DNA from: Solitalea koreensis
Lineage (GTDB): Bacteria; Bacteroidota; Bacteroidia; Sphingobacteriales; Sphingobacteriaceae
Assembly (NCBI RefSeq): GCF_900182575.1
Contig: NZ_FXSZ01000004.1
Span: 248,001-312,000, forward strand
Length of the DNA: 64,000 bases
Direction: 5' to 3'
Position numbers and translations under genes: made by a program. This document shows positions 9,194-18,825 of the stretch, in pieces (position 1 is the stretch's first letter; every line of letters starts with the position of its first letter). The notes under the pieces were generated by a model. It was not told where the DNA came from and did no database searches. It saw only the letters and a list, made by a program, of their open reading frames with translations.

Positions 9194-10075
9194 GTGAAAG
9201 GAATTATACTTGCCGGAGGTTCTGGTACGCGCCTGCATCCATTAACATTGGCCACGAGTAAGCAGATGATGCCTGTTTATGATAAGCCAATGATTTACTA
9301 CCCATTGTCAACATTGATGGTGGCCGGAATTCGTGAAATTTTAATTATTTCCACTCCTCAGGATCTGCCTAATTTCGAACGTTTATTGGGTGACGGTTCT
9401 CAACTCGGTTGTGTTTTCAAATATGCTGTTCAGGAACAGCCAAATGGACTTGCGCAGGCATTTGTTATTGGTGAAGAATTTATTGGGAATGATGCTGTAG
9501 CCTTAGTGCTGGGTGATAATATTTTTTATGCTGATGGCTTAACAGAACTATTGCAGAATTGTAAAGATCCTGATGGCGGAATTGTATTCGCATACCATGT
9601 TTCCGATCCGGAGCGATATGGGGTTGTGGAGTTTGATAAAGATTATAATGCACTTTCAATCGAAGAAAAACCTGCGCAGCCTAAATCTAGTTATGCTGTT
9701 CCCGGTTTGTATTTCTACGATAATGAAGTAGTAAGTATTGCCAAGTCATTAACTCCATCGGCAAGAGGAGAATATGAAATCACAGATATCAATAAAGAGT
9801 ATTTGCGTCGTAAAAAATTAAAAGTGGGCATTATGAACCGCGGTACAGCCTGGCTGGATACAGGTACTTTTGCTTCCCTTATGCAGGCCGGCCAATTTGT
9901 ACAGGTAATTGAGGAGCGTCAAGGATTAAAAATTGGCTGTATTGAAGAGGTTGCCTACCTGATGAACTTTATCGACAAAGATCAACTTAAATGTATTGCC
10001 GAACCATTGAAAAAAAGCGGGTACGGTCAATATTTATTAAACGTAATAAAAGAACACGAATTATTTCAGTCATAA
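9194..10075 (+). CDS. rfbA: glucose-1-phosphate thymidylyltransferase
   Basis: Makes dTDP-glucose from glucose-1-phosphate and dTTP, the entry to dTDP-deoxysugars. The 293-residue protein has the nucleotidyltransferase signature GGSGTRLHPLT near residues 8-18, the VLGDNIFY metal-site region, and the EKPAQPKS and RGTAWLDTGTF motifs of the RmlA group. The start is GTG 9194, giving the canonical MKGIILAGGSGTR. It opens the polysaccharide locus. Its pathway partners rfbB and rfbD lie 13-14 kb downstream, and rfbC is absent from the window. The isomerase gene follows after 11 bases. Confidence 0.93.
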   Translation: MKGIILAGGSGTRLHPLTLATSKQMMPVYDKPMIYYPLSTLMVAGIREILIISTPQDLPNFERLLGDGSQLGCVFKYAVQEQPNGLAQAFVIGEEFIGNDAVALVLGDNIFYADGLTELLQNCKDPDGGIVFAYHVSDPERYGVVEFDKDYNALSIEEKPAQPKSSYAVPGLYFYDNEVVSIAKSLTPSARGEYEITDINKEYLRRKKLKVGIMNRGTAWLDTGTFASLMQAGQFVQVIEERQGLKIGCIEEVAYLMNFIDKDQLKCIAEPLKKSGYGQYLLNVIKEHELFQS

Positions 10076-10086
10076 TATACTAAAGT

Positions 10087-11058
10087 ATGAACTACATTAG
10101 CCAGGAACTAAAACAATTTTCAAAGCAAATTAAATATGCAGTTGATAACTACAAATCACATGGCATAAGTGCAGATAGCATTTCTAATATTGTTATTTGT
10201 GGAATGGGCGGATCGGGTATTGCCGGTCGAATTATTAAATCCTATTTTAATGATAAAATCGCCGTACCAGTTGAAATTGTTAATGATTATAGCCTTCCTC
10301 GTTATACAGGCCCGAGTACTTTAACTATTTTTTGTTCTTATTCAGGAAATACGGAAGAAACGGTAGCTGCTTACCAAATTGCGCGTGAAAAGGGCTGCAA
10401 AATTATAGCCATAACCGGGGGCGGACAGTTGCAGGCAAAAGCTAATGCAGATGAAAATAGAGTTTATCATGTTGAAGGTGGTCTTCAGCCTCGTATGGCA
10501 CTAGGATCTCCATTAACCTATTTGTTTTTAATTTTCTTTGATTTATTAGGTCAATATAAAAATGCTGATCTAACCAAAATTGCAGAATTCGCTTCTAATA
10601 CCGATGATTATATTAATCAATCAGGAGAAATTGTAAATCGTTTTGCAGAAAGTGTTAGCAATAAATATATAATAATTTGTGATCCGTTTTTTGAAGGAGT
10701 AGCTATTCGTTTCGCTCAACAAATTAATGAGAATGCCAAGTTAGAAGCATTTGTAAATGTGTTGCCGGAGGCTAATCATAATTCAATCGAAAGCTATTAC
10801 GGAAAACAAAACACCAACTTTATTTTCATCAATAGTCGCAGCAGTAACCGCACAAATCTTCGTTTTGCATTCCTGAAAGAATTATTAGGCGAGGCTGTTG
10901 TTGCTGAAATTTTGGTTAAGGATACTTCTTTGAACGCCCTTTATCATAATATTTATCTGCTTGATTGGATGTCATTACAAATAGCTAATAAAGTAGGAGC
11001 AGTATCCAACCAGATTGCTAATATTAATTCGCTAAAAGAGTTTTTAAGTAAGCAATAA
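10087..11058 (+). CDS. bifunctional phosphoglucose/phosphomannose isomerase
   Basis: Interconverts fructose-6-phosphate with glucose-6-phosphate and mannose-6-phosphate. The 323-residue protein has two SIS-fold halves: GMGGSGIAGRI (about residues 39-49) and FCSYSGNTEETVAAY (about 79-93) form the sugar-phosphate site, and EANHNSIE (about 235) carries the catalytic-type Glu/His of the PGI/PMI subfamily. It would supply mannose-6-phosphate for the GDP-mannose branch (manC and two gmd genes in this locus). No phosphomannomutase gene is present in the window. Confidence 0.85.
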   Translation: MNYISQELKQFSKQIKYAVDNYKSHGISADSISNIVICGMGGSGIAGRIIKSYFNDKIAVPVEIVNDYSLPRYTGPSTLTIFCSYSGNTEETVAAYQIAREKGCKIIAITGGGQLQAKANADENRVYHVEGGLQPRMALGSPLTYLFLIFFDLLGQYKNADLTKIAEFASNTDDYINQSGEIVNRFAESVSNKYIIICDPFFEGVAIRFAQQINENAKLEAFVNVLPEANHNSIESYYGKQNTNFIFINSRSSNRTNLRFAFLKELLGEAVVAEILVKDTSLNALYHNIYLLDWMSLQIANKVGAVSNQIANINSLKEFLSKQ

Positions 11059-11065
11059 TAATTTC

Positions 11066-11113
11066 GTTATCGGTTAATGTCTCGAAGTAGTCAGGTAGGT
11101 GTTAACCGGTAAC
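11066..11113 (+). repeat. inverted repeat ahead of the first gmd
   Basis: GTTATCGGTTAA (11066-11077) pairs with TTAACCGGTAAC (11102-11113): 11 Watson-Crick pairs plus one G-T, around a 24-base loop. It ends 14 bases before the gmd ATG. There is no T-run behind it, so it is not a standard terminator. It may be a leader structure or an operator. Confidence 0.45.
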
Positions 11114-11127
11114 AAGAACCACACTAA

Positions 11128-12264
11128 ATGAAAGTTGCACTAATTACCGGTATTACGGGACAGGACGGAGCGTACCTGGCAGAATTTCTCCTGAAAAAGG
11201 GATACTTTGTTCACGGTTTAAAACGTAGAAGTTCGTTGTTTAATACGGATCGTATTGATCATCTCTATCAGGATCCTCATGAGGAAAACCTGCATTTAAA
11301 ACTGCATTACAGTGATTTGACGGATTCAACCAGCTTAATACGGATCATTCAGGAAACTCAGCCTGATGAAATCTACAACTTGGCTGCAATGAGCCACGTA
11401 AAAGTTAGTTTTGATACTCCGGAGTATACTGCTAATGCTGATGGTATTGGTACTTTACGAATTCTTGAAGCAGTTCGTTTACTTGGCTTAACAAAAAAAA
11501 CCAAAGTTTACCAAGCTGCAACTTCTGAGTTATACGGTTTGGTTCAGGCAGTTCCTCAAAGTGAAACTACCCCTTTTTATCCACGGTCGCCGTATGCAGT
11601 AGCTAAATTATATGGTTACTGGATAACCGTTAACTACCGTGAAGCGTATGATATGTTTGCCTGCAACGGTATTTTATTTAATCATGAAAGTCCTATTCGG
11701 GGAGAAACTTTTGTGACTCGTAAAATTACACGCGCGGCAGCTAAGATTGCTTTAGGATTGCAAGACAAACTTTATCTGGGTAATCTGGATGCTCAACGTG
11801 ATTGGGGCCACGCAAAAGATTATGTGGAGGCCATGTACCTGATTTTACAGCAAGAAAAACCTGAAGATTTTGTTATTGCCACGGGCGTTACTACCCGGGT
11901 ACGTGAATTTGTACGTATGGCCTTTGCTGAGCTGGGAATCGAACTGGAATTTAGCGGTAAAGCTGAAAATGAAAAGGGTGTAATTATTAATGTGGATCAT
12001 GAACGTTTGGAGGAGTTGGGAATTAAGAATGAAAACTTACACCTCGGCACAACAGTAGTAAAAGTAGATCCTAAATATTATCGCCCAACGGAAGTTGATC
12101 TATTATTGGGCGACCCAACAAAAGCCATGACTAAATTAGGCTGGAAGCCTAAGTATGATCTTCCTGCTTTGGTTAAAGACATGGTTCATTCTGACTTACA
12201 TCTTGTTCAAAAAGACAAATATTTAGCTGATGGCGGCTTTAAAGTCATGAATTATTTTGAATAA
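11128..12264 (+). CDS. gmd: GDP-mannose 4,6-dehydratase (first copy)
   Basis: Converts GDP-D-mannose to GDP-4-keto-6-deoxymannose, precursor of GDP-fucose, GDP-rhamnose or GDP-perosamine. The 378-residue protein is an extended SDR: the NADP-binding TGITGQDGAYL at 7-17, the catalytic triad region T132-S-E134, and Y156-AVA-K160. A second gmd lies at 39460. The two are about nine-tenths identical over the first 160 residues, but this copy has a longer, different insertion near residues 270-310. None of the usual next enzymes (fcl/wcaG, rmd, per) is in the window, so the final sugar is unknown. Confidence 0.93.
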   Translation: MKVALITGITGQDGAYLAEFLLKKGYFVHGLKRRSSLFNTDRIDHLYQDPHEENLHLKLHYSDLTDSTSLIRIIQETQPDEIYNLAAMSHVKVSFDTPEYTANADGIGTLRILEAVRLLGLTKKTKVYQAATSELYGLVQAVPQSETTPFYPRSPYAVAKLYGYWITVNYREAYDMFACNGILFNHESPIRGETFVTRKITRAAAKIALGLQDKLYLGNLDAQRDWGHAKDYVEAMYLILQQEKPEDFVIATGVTTRVREFVRMAFAELGIELEFSGKAENEKGVIINVDHERLEELGIKNENLHLGTTVVKVDPKYYRPTEVDLLLGDPTKAMTKLGWKPKYDLPALVKDMVHSDLHLVQKDKYLADGGFKVMNYFE

Positions 12265-12271
12265 ATACCTT

Positions 12272-14782
12272 ATGAATATAAAATTTAGAGTTCTAATAAA
12301 TATCGTTCTTTTAACATTAATCATAATTGTTGGTAAACCGCTTATCACTTTAGCTCAAACTGGAGGAATTTCAATTGAAAACCTGGCGAGCGTTAAGGTT
12401 GATAATTTATCAGATGATCAAATTAGAAAGTTTGTAACTCAAGCTCAAAACTCCGGATTAAATGAAAGCCAATTGGAACAATTAGCTCAGCAAAAAGGAA
12501 TGCCAGCAACTGAAATTGCAAAGCTAAAAGAGAGAATTGCAAAGCTTGGCGGTATTACTACTCAAACCAGAAACGGGGATAAAAGTCAAAAAACAAACAG
12601 GACCTTTGATCAAAGTGAATTGGGCAATAATCCAGATTCTACATTATTAAAGAAAAAATCTAAGGTTTTTGGTGCTGAACTATTCAATAATAAGAGTCTT
12701 TCTTTTGAGCCTAATTTAAAACTAGCTACTCCCGGAAATTATCAAATTGGGCCTGAAGATGAATTGGTAATTGATATTTATGGCAACTCAGAAGCAACTT
12801 ACCGTTTACAAGTTTCTCCTGAAGGTTCTATCCGCATTCCTTATTTAGGGCCGGTTTATGTGAATGGCTTAACAATTGATCAGGCTAGGACCCGTATTAA
12901 TAACCAACTGGCTTCTATTTATTCTGGTATCAAATCGAAACAAACCTCGGTAAATATTACATTAGGTAATATCAGAACCATAAAGGTAACGCTGATTGGA
13001 GAAATTAAACTTCCGGGAACCTATACCTTACCTTCATTAGCTACTGTGTTTAATGCATTGTATGCTTCCGGCGGCCCGAATGATAACGGTTCGTTTAGAA
13101 ATATAAAAGTAATCAGAGATAGCAAAGTTGTTGCCGTAATCGATATTTATGACTTTTTGTTGAAAGGGAGTCAGAGCAAAAACATTCGTTTGCAAGATCA
13201 GGATGTAATTAAGGTCAGTCCTTATCAAACGCGTGTAGAATTAACCGGAGAAGTTAAGCGTCCTGCAATTTATGAGACGCTGAAATCCGAAACGCTCGAA
13301 GATGTATTTAACTTTGCCGGCGGTTTTACCGATAATGCCTATCGCGATATGGTAAAGGTGGTTCGTAATACAGCTAAAGAAAAGAGTGTTGCCGATGTTC
13401 CTGCTACTATTTTTGGCATGTTTACCCCGCAAACCGGTGATGTGTATACGATAGAGAAGATATTGGATCGTTTTGCCAATCGTATCCGTATTGGAGGGGC
13501 TGTCTTTCGTCCCGGAACCTTTGCTTTGGAAAATAATATGACCTTAACTCAATTAATCAAAAAAGCAGAAGGTCCACGAGAAGATGCATTTATGAACAGA
13601 GCGACGATCAATCGATTGAAGGGTGATCTTAGTCCGGAAGTAATCGCATTTGATCTGAATAAGATTCTGGACGGAACTCAGGCTGATATTGTGCTTAAGC
13701 GAGAAGACAGCGTTTTTGTTTCTTCAAAGTTTGACCTGAGGGAAGAATATTCACTTTCGATCGATGGGGAAGTACTAAGACCCGGAACTTACGATTTTGC
13801 TGATCATATGAGTCTTAATGATATGATTCTATTAGCCGGTGGTATTAAAGAGTCTGCTTCTTTGAGTAGGATTGAAATTGCCCGCCGGATGAAAAATGTG
13901 GATTCACTTTCAAAGAGAGCTCAAACGGCACAGCTTTATAATTTTTCGATTACAAAAGATCTGAAGGATAATCCAGAGGTTGCCAACTTTATATTGCAAC
14001 CGTTTGACGAAATTCACGTTCGTCCTGCGCCAGGCTATGAGCAACAAAAGAAGATCACGATTGAGGGAGAAGTACTTTATCCAGGCAATTACACCATCAT
14101 TAATAAAGGTGATCGTATTTCTGATGTAATTAAGCGTTCAGGAGGGTTATCTGCCATTGCATTCCCTGAAGGAGCAGTATTACTGCGTAAGCAAAAACTT
14201 ACTGAGACCGATAAAATGCTTAAAAGGGAACGATTGAATGCATTAATTAAGCAAAGTAGAGATACATCGGCCGTTATTAAGGAATTAACTAAAGAAGAAA
14301 AAGCAAAAGGTGGAATGGGCGAAAAAACGGAGATGATTGAACTTGCTGAAAAAGCTGATTTACTCGGAATTAATCTTCCTAAGATCCTTGAAAAGCCGGG
14401 ATCAAAATTTGATATTTTGCTTGAAGATGGAGATGTGATTAAAGTGCCTAAGGAGTTGCAAACAGTGCAGGTAAAAGGAGAGGTTCTTTATCCGATTTTG
14501 ATTCGTTATAGCGGTAATAAAGGATTTAGAGATTATATTTCCAATGCGGGCGGATTTTCCATCAAAGCGTTAAAACGCAAATCGTACATAGTATATGCTA
14601 ACGGTACAGTAGCCAGTACCAAGAAGTTTTTATTCTTTTCAAGTTATCCTTCAGTTAAACCAGGAGCAGAAATTTATGTGCCGGCACGTGAGGAAAAAGA
14701 AAGAATGAGTACAGGAGCCATCGTTGGAATTACCTCAAGTATAGCATCGTTGGCTGTTGTGCTTGTATCGTTGTTTAAATAG
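12272..14782 (+). CDS. Wza-like polysaccharide export protein with multiple SLBB domains
   Basis: An 836-residue exported protein. It has a signal peptide (hydrophobic segment about residues 8-28, cleavage near LAQ), a low-complexity linker and a polysaccharide-export domain (PGNYQIGPEDELVIDIYG, about residues 150-230). About six SLBB repeats follow, each recognisable by a GEVxxPGxY/F-type turn followed by an L.D.I..AGG-type motif. The last 20 residues form a hydrophobic segment. It is the likely outer-membrane or periplasmic export channel of the Wzx/Wzy pathway. The frame can open at TTG 12257, but ATG 12272 starts a proper signal peptide. A strong terminator follows. Confidence 0.88.
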   Translation: MNIKFRVLINIVLLTLIIIVGKPLITLAQTGGISIENLASVKVDNLSDDQIRKFVTQAQNSGLNESQLEQLAQQKGMPATEIAKLKERIAKLGGITTQTRNGDKSQKTNRTFDQSELGNNPDSTLLKKKSKVFGAELFNNKSLSFEPNLKLATPGNYQIGPEDELVIDIYGNSEATYRLQVSPEGSIRIPYLGPVYVNGLTIDQARTRINNQLASIYSGIKSKQTSVNITLGNIRTIKVTLIGEIKLPGTYTLPSLATVFNALYASGGPNDNGSFRNIKVIRDSKVVAVIDIYDFLLKGSQSKNIRLQDQDVIKVSPYQTRVELTGEVKRPAIYETLKSETLEDVFNFAGGFTDNAYRDMVKVVRNTAKEKSVADVPATIFGMFTPQTGDVYTIEKILDRFANRIRIGGAVFRPGTFALENNMTLTQLIKKAEGPREDAFMNRATINRLKGDLSPEVIAFDLNKILDGTQADIVLKREDSVFVSSKFDLREEYSLSIDGEVLRPGTYDFADHMSLNDMILLAGGIKESASLSRIEIARRMKNVDSLSKRAQTAQLYNFSITKDLKDNPEVANFILQPFDEIHVRPAPGYEQQKKITIEGEVLYPGNYTIINKGDRISDVIKRSGGLSAIAFPEGAVLLRKQKLTETDKMLKRERLNALIKQSRDTSAVIKELTKEEKAKGGMGEKTEMIELAEKADLLGINLPKILEKPGSKFDILLEDGDVIKVPKELQTVQVKGEVLYPILIRYSGNKGFRDYISNAGGFSIKALKRKSYIVYANGTVASTKKFLFFSSYPSVKPGAEIYVPAREEKERMSTGAIVGITSSIASLAVVLVSLFK

Positions 14783-14801
14783 AAACTAATATAATTATGA
14801 T

Positions 14802-14838
14802 AAAAATGGCTTCCCCAACGATCAGGAAGCCATTTTTT
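14802..14838 (+). terminator. terminator after the SLBB export gene
   Basis: A 13-bp perfect stem, AAAAATGGCTTCC (14802-14814) with GGAAGCCATTTTT (14825-14837), has a 10-base loop and ends in Ts. It separates the first module from the legionaminic-acid cassette. Confidence 0.8.
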
Positions 14839-14923
14839 ATTACTCAAGTTTCTTCTCACGGAACTTTCCTAGGAATATGTATTTTTACTTCTCGTTTTAG
14901 GGGAAATAGTTTCAAAAGATTTC

Positions 14924-15922
14924 ATGCAGTTAAAAAATAAAAAAGTATTGATTACCGGAGCCGATGGTTTTATTGGTAGTCATTTGGTGGAGCGCTTAAT
15001 TGATGAAGGTGCGAAGGTTAAAGCGTTTGCTTATTACAACTCCTTTAATAGCTGGGGTTGGATGGACACCTTTCCTAAAGAGAAGTTAGAGCAAATCGAC
15101 GTATTTACAGGTGACGTTCGAGATCCTAATGGAGTTCGTACAGCCATGCAAGGATGCGAGGTGGTGTTTCATTTGGCGGCTTTGATTGCCATTCCGTATA
15201 GTTATCATTCACCGGATAGTTATGTAGATACCAATATCAAAGGAACCCTGAATATTTTGCAAGCTGCAAAAGATCTTAATGTTGAAAAAGTGCTGGTCAC
15301 GTCAACATCCGAAGTATATGGTACTGCTTTATATGTACCGATTGACGAAAAGCATCCAAAACAAGGGCAATCGCCTTATTCTGCTACAAAAATAGGAGCT
15401 GATCATATTGCTGAATCTTTTTACCGCAGTTTTAATCTGCCTGTTACGATCGTTCGTCCATTCAATACATTTGGGCCTCGTCAATCAGCCAGGGCAGTAA
15501 TTCCAACTATTATTACTCAGCTTTTAGCGGGTAAAGAAGAAATTAAACTAGGAGCCTTGCATCCAACCCGCGATTTGCTTTTTGTAAAAGATACTGCAAA
15601 TGGTTTTGTGGAGATTGCCAAGTCGGATTCGTTGATTGGAGAAGAAGTGAATATCGCTACTCACTCTGAAATTACGGTTGGAGAGCTTGCTCAGAAGTTG
15701 ATCAATATGATCAATCCTGCCGCAAAAATTATTACGGATGATGTGCGTTTGCGTCCGGAGAAGAGCGAAGTGGAACGTTTGTTTGGTGCTAATGAAAAGA
15801 TCAAGCAACATACGAATTGGAAGCAAAATTATTCGTTAGATGAAGGTTTGAAAGAAACCATTGAATGGTTCCGAAATCCTGAAAATCTGAAACAATATAA
15901 AACGGATATCTATAATGTTTAG
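14924..15922 (+). CDS. legB: LegB-like nucleotide-sugar 4,6-dehydratase
   Basis: NAD-dependent 4,6-dehydratase expected to act on GDP- or UDP-GlcNAc at the start of legionaminic-acid synthesis. The 332-residue extended SDR has TGADGFIGSH at 11-20, TSTSEVYG at about 126-133, and catalytic Y152-SAT-K156. It overlaps legC by 8 bases and heads a seven-gene cassette in which every step to CMP-legionaminate can be assigned. The LegB identity comes mainly from that context, since related dehydratases serve bacillosamine and other sugars. The guanylyltransferase-like gene later in the cassette favours a GDP-linked substrate, as in Campylobacter. Confidence 0.85.
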   Translation: MQLKNKKVLITGADGFIGSHLVERLIDEGAKVKAFAYYNSFNSWGWMDTFPKEKLEQIDVFTGDVRDPNGVRTAMQGCEVVFHLAALIAIPYSYHSPDSYVDTNIKGTLNILQAAKDLNVEKVLVTSTSEVYGTALYVPIDEKHPKQGQSPYSATKIGADHIAESFYRSFNLPVTIVRPFNTFGPRQSARAVIPTIITQLLAGKEEIKLGALHPTRDLLFVKDTANGFVEIAKSDSLIGEEVNIATHSEITVGELAQKLINMINPAAKIITDDVRLRPEKSEVERLFGANEKIKQHTNWKQNYSLDEGLKETIEWFRNPENLKQYKTDIYNV

Positions 15923-17054
15923 TGAGGTAGTTCAATTTATACGTTCTCAGTTTAATAGCGAAAAGTTTATTCCGCTTCATGAACCGGTTTTTGTCGGAAA
16001 TGAGAAAGAGTATGTATTAGAAACGATTGATTCAACATACGTATCTTCAGTGGGTAAATTTGTGGATCGTTTTGAGGAAATGGTTCGTGATTATACCGGG
16101 GCAAAATACGCTATCGCCACTACCAATGGTACCGCTGCTTTGCACATGGCCCTGATGATGGCAGGGGTAGATCGTGGAGATTTGGTGATTACTCAAGCGC
16201 TATCGTTCATCGCCACCTGTAATGCCATTAACTACATTGGAGCAGAACCTGTTTTTGTAGATGTCGATTTGGATACGCTGGGTTTATCTCCGGAAAAGGT
16301 GGAAGAATTTTTAAAAGAAAATACGGAGATTCGTAATAATACTTGTTTTTTCAAAGCAACCCAACAAAAAATAGCAGCATGTGTCCCGATGCATACATTT
16401 GGCCATCCGGCTCGAATTGATCAGCTTAAAGTTATTTGCGAACGCTATCATATCAACCTGGTGGAAGACGCTGCTGAATCCTTAGGTTCAAGTTATCTGG
16501 GGCAACAAACAGGTACATTTGGTTTATTGGGCACCTATAGTTTTAACGGTAATAAAACGATAACTTGTGGGGGAGGAGGAGTGATTGTTACCAATGATGA
16601 GCGCTTGGGCAAGTTAGGTAAACACCTTACAACCCAGGCAAAAGTGCCGCACCGCTGGGATTTTGTGCATGATCACATCGGGTATAATTACCGCTTGCCG
16701 AATTTGAATGCGGCTTTGGCTTGTGCTCAAATGGAGCAGTTGGATGTTTTTATCAATAATAAACGAGAGCTTTCAAAAAAATACAAGGAATTCTTTGATG
16801 GCAAAGGATTTAACTTTGTTGTTGAACCCCAATATTCAAGGTCAAACTATTGGTTAAATGCTATTCTGCTCAATGATCGTGAACAAAGAGATGCATTTTT
16901 AACGTTTACAAATGATAAGGGAGTGATGACTCGTCCGGTGTGGGCCTTAATGACCAGACTGGAAATGTTCAAACACTGTATAAAAGCAGATCTTGCTAAT
17001 TCCGAATGGATTGAAGATCGATTGGTAAATATTCCAAGTAGTGTAAGGCTTTGA
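15915..17054 (+). CDS. legC: LegC-family aminotransferase
   Basis: PLP-dependent DegT/DnrJ/EryC1-type aminotransferase that places the C4 amino group on the 4-keto-6-deoxy sugar. It has 379 residues. The PLP lysine is K214 in SFNGNKTITCGGGG, and the cofactor-contacting VEDAAES lies at 183-189 (Asp185). TNGTAALHMAL near 70-80 forms the phosphate-binding site. The gene overlaps legB by 8 bases and is 14 bases from the acyltransferase gene. The name LegC follows the cassette context. Confidence 0.87.
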   Translation: MFSEVVQFIRSQFNSEKFIPLHEPVFVGNEKEYVLETIDSTYVSSVGKFVDRFEEMVRDYTGAKYAIATTNGTAALHMALMMAGVDRGDLVITQALSFIATCNAINYIGAEPVFVDVDLDTLGLSPEKVEEFLKENTEIRNNTCFFKATQQKIAACVPMHTFGHPARIDQLKVICERYHINLVEDAAESLGSSYLGQQTGTFGLLGTYSFNGNKTITCGGGGVIVTNDERLGKLGKHLTTQAKVPHRWDFVHDHIGYNYRLPNLNAALACAQMEQLDVFINNKRELSKKYKEFFDGKGFNFVVEPQYSRSNYWLNAILLNDREQRDAFLTFTNDKGVMTRPVWALMTRLEMFKHCIKADLANSEWIEDRLVNIPSSVRL

Positions 17055-17068
17055 TTGAAACAAAATAA

Positions 17069-17692
17069 ATGAAAAAGGAAGCCATTCTTATAGGGTACTC
17101 AGGTCATGGATATGTTGTGGCCGATGCATTAATCTGTGCAGGATATTCAATTAAGGGTTATTTGGATACGGCTGAAAAAGAAAATAATCCTTATAAGTTG
17201 GTTTATCTGGGTACTGAGGATAGTGATTCAGCTTCTATTGCCTTGAAATCAACCGGGTTTGTTGTTGCTGTGGGTAATAATGCTATCCGTAAAACGATCA
17301 CAGAAAAATTAATAGATAAAGAGTTTTTCTCACTCAATATAATTCATCCTTCAGCCATAATTTCAGGTTCTGTTAAAATGGGGACAGGTGTAATGGTAAT
17401 GGCGGGAGTGGTCGTTAATCCTTTTGCAGAAATTGGTGATGGCGTTATTCTAAATACAAATTGTACAATTGAGCATGAGTGTAAAATTGGTTCTTATACT
17501 CATATTGCCCCTGGAGTGGTATTGGCAGGCAATGTAACTATTGGTGAAAATGTTTTTGTGGGAGCAAATTCAGTAATAAAGCAAGGGGTAACTATTGGGA
17601 ATAATGTAATAATTGGAGCAGGAACTGTCATTATAAGAAATATACCTGATGGAGCTACCGTGGTTGGAAATCCGGGTAGAATTATTAAATAA
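17069..17692 (+). CDS. NeuD/PglD-type sugar O/N-acyltransferase
   Basis: A 207-residue acetyltransferase with an N-terminal Rossmann-like domain (IGYSGHGYVVADAL, residues 8-21) and a C-terminal left-handed beta-helix of hexapeptide repeats (about residues 95-200, for example IGDGVI, IGENVF and IGNNVI). In legionaminic-acid cassettes this enzyme acetylates the C4 amine (LegH role). His residues in IEHECKIG and SYTHIAPG are the usual catalytic region. It sits between legC and legI on the same strand. Confidence 0.85.
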   Translation: MKKEAILIGYSGHGYVVADALICAGYSIKGYLDTAEKENNPYKLVYLGTEDSDSASIALKSTGFVVAVGNNAIRKTITEKLIDKEFFSLNIIHPSAIISGSVKMGTGVMVMAGVVVNPFAEIGDGVILNTNCTIEHECKIGSYTHIAPGVVLAGNVTIGENVFVGANSVIKQGVTIGNNVIIGAGTVIIRNIPDGATVVGNPGRIIK

Positions 17693-17745
17693 TGTGTTTT
17701 TAATGAGTAGCTCTGGGCTTTAATCCATGGAATGAAAAATAATAA

Positions 17746-18819
17746 ATGAGTCAGCTTTTAAAAAATATAAAAGATTATACCCCTTCTCCCTTTGGAAAGG
17801 GCAAAGTGATGATCATTGCTGAAGCTGGTGTAAATCATAATGGAGATATTACTCTGGCTAAGAAACTGATCGATGCGGCAGTGGATGCAGGCGTTGATTA
17901 TGTAAAATTTCAAACCTTCAAAGCTGAAAAATTGGTAAGCAAATCGGCTAAGAAGGCGGAATATCAGGAACGAAACAGTAGCGATGGTGATGATTATCAG
18001 TTCAACATGTTAAAAAAACTGGAGTTGGATGAAAAGAGCCATCATGAATTAATTAACTATTGTGCGAGTAAGGGAATTAAATTTCTTTCCACAGCTTTTG
18101 ATCTGGAAAGTATTGAACTTTTAGATTCATTAGGAATAGATCTTTTTAAAGTTCCTTCGGGAGAGATCACCAACTATCCTTATTTAAAAAAGATTGGCTC
18201 AAAAGGCAAACCTGTAATAATCTCAACAGGTATGGCTGATATGAAAGAGATTGCAGAGGCCTTGCAGGTCGTTACAGAAGCTGGTACTCCGCTTGAAAAA
18301 ATAACCATCCTTCACTGTAATACAGAATACCCCACGCCAATGCAGGATGTAAACTTGCTGGCCATGTTGAATATTCAAGAAGCGTTTAACGTGCAAGTTG
18401 GCTATTCCGACCATACTTTGGGAATAGAAATTCCGGTTGCGGCTGTTGCCCTTGGTGCCGTTTGCATTGAAAAGCATTTTACGCTCGACAAAACCATGGA
18501 AGGCCCGGATCATAAAGCCTCATTGGAGCCTCAAGAGTTAAAAGCAATGGTTCAAGCCATCCGTAACATCGAAAAGGCGCTGGGTGATGGTGAAAAGAAA
18601 CCTTCTCCCTCTGAAGCAAAGAATAAAGAGATTGCTCGCAAAAGCATTCATTTGGCGTTGGATTTAAAAGCCGGAGCTATTCTTACTGAAGAAAATTTAA
18701 TAATGAAACGCCCCGGAAACGGTATCAGTCCTATGCAATTGCCATTGGTTATTGGTAAAAAGCTGAAGGTTGATTTAAAGGAAGACGCTTTGTTAGAATT
18801 CAAGCATTTAGATGAATAA
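17746..18819 (+). CDS. legI: N,N'-diacetyllegionaminate synthase
   Basis: Condenses a 2,4-diacetamido-trideoxymannose with phosphoenolpyruvate to make legionaminic acid. The 357-residue NeuB-family protein has an N-terminal TIM-barrel with EAGVNHNGD near residue 26, VKFQTFKAEKLV, KVPSGEI, HCNTEYPTP and GYSDHT, and a C-terminal SAF/antifreeze-like domain (about residues 290-350, RKSIHLALDLKAG). The family cannot be separated from sialic or pseudaminic acid synthases by motif alone; the neighbouring legB/legC/legG point to legionaminic acid. legG follows after 6 bases. Confidence 0.9.
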   Translation: MSQLLKNIKDYTPSPFGKGKVMIIAEAGVNHNGDITLAKKLIDAAVDAGVDYVKFQTFKAEKLVSKSAKKAEYQERNSSDGDDYQFNMLKKLELDEKSHHELINYCASKGIKFLSTAFDLESIELLDSLGIDLFKVPSGEITNYPYLKKIGSKGKPVIISTGMADMKEIAEALQVVTEAGTPLEKITILHCNTEYPTPMQDVNLLAMLNIQEAFNVQVGYSDHTLGIEIPVAAVALGAVCIEKHFTLDKTMEGPDHKASLEPQELKAMVQAIRNIEKALGDGEKKPSPSEAKNKEIARKSIHLALDLKAGAILTEENLIMKRPGNGISPMQLPLVIGKKLKVDLKEDALLEFKHLDE

Positions 18820-18825
18820 TAAAAA

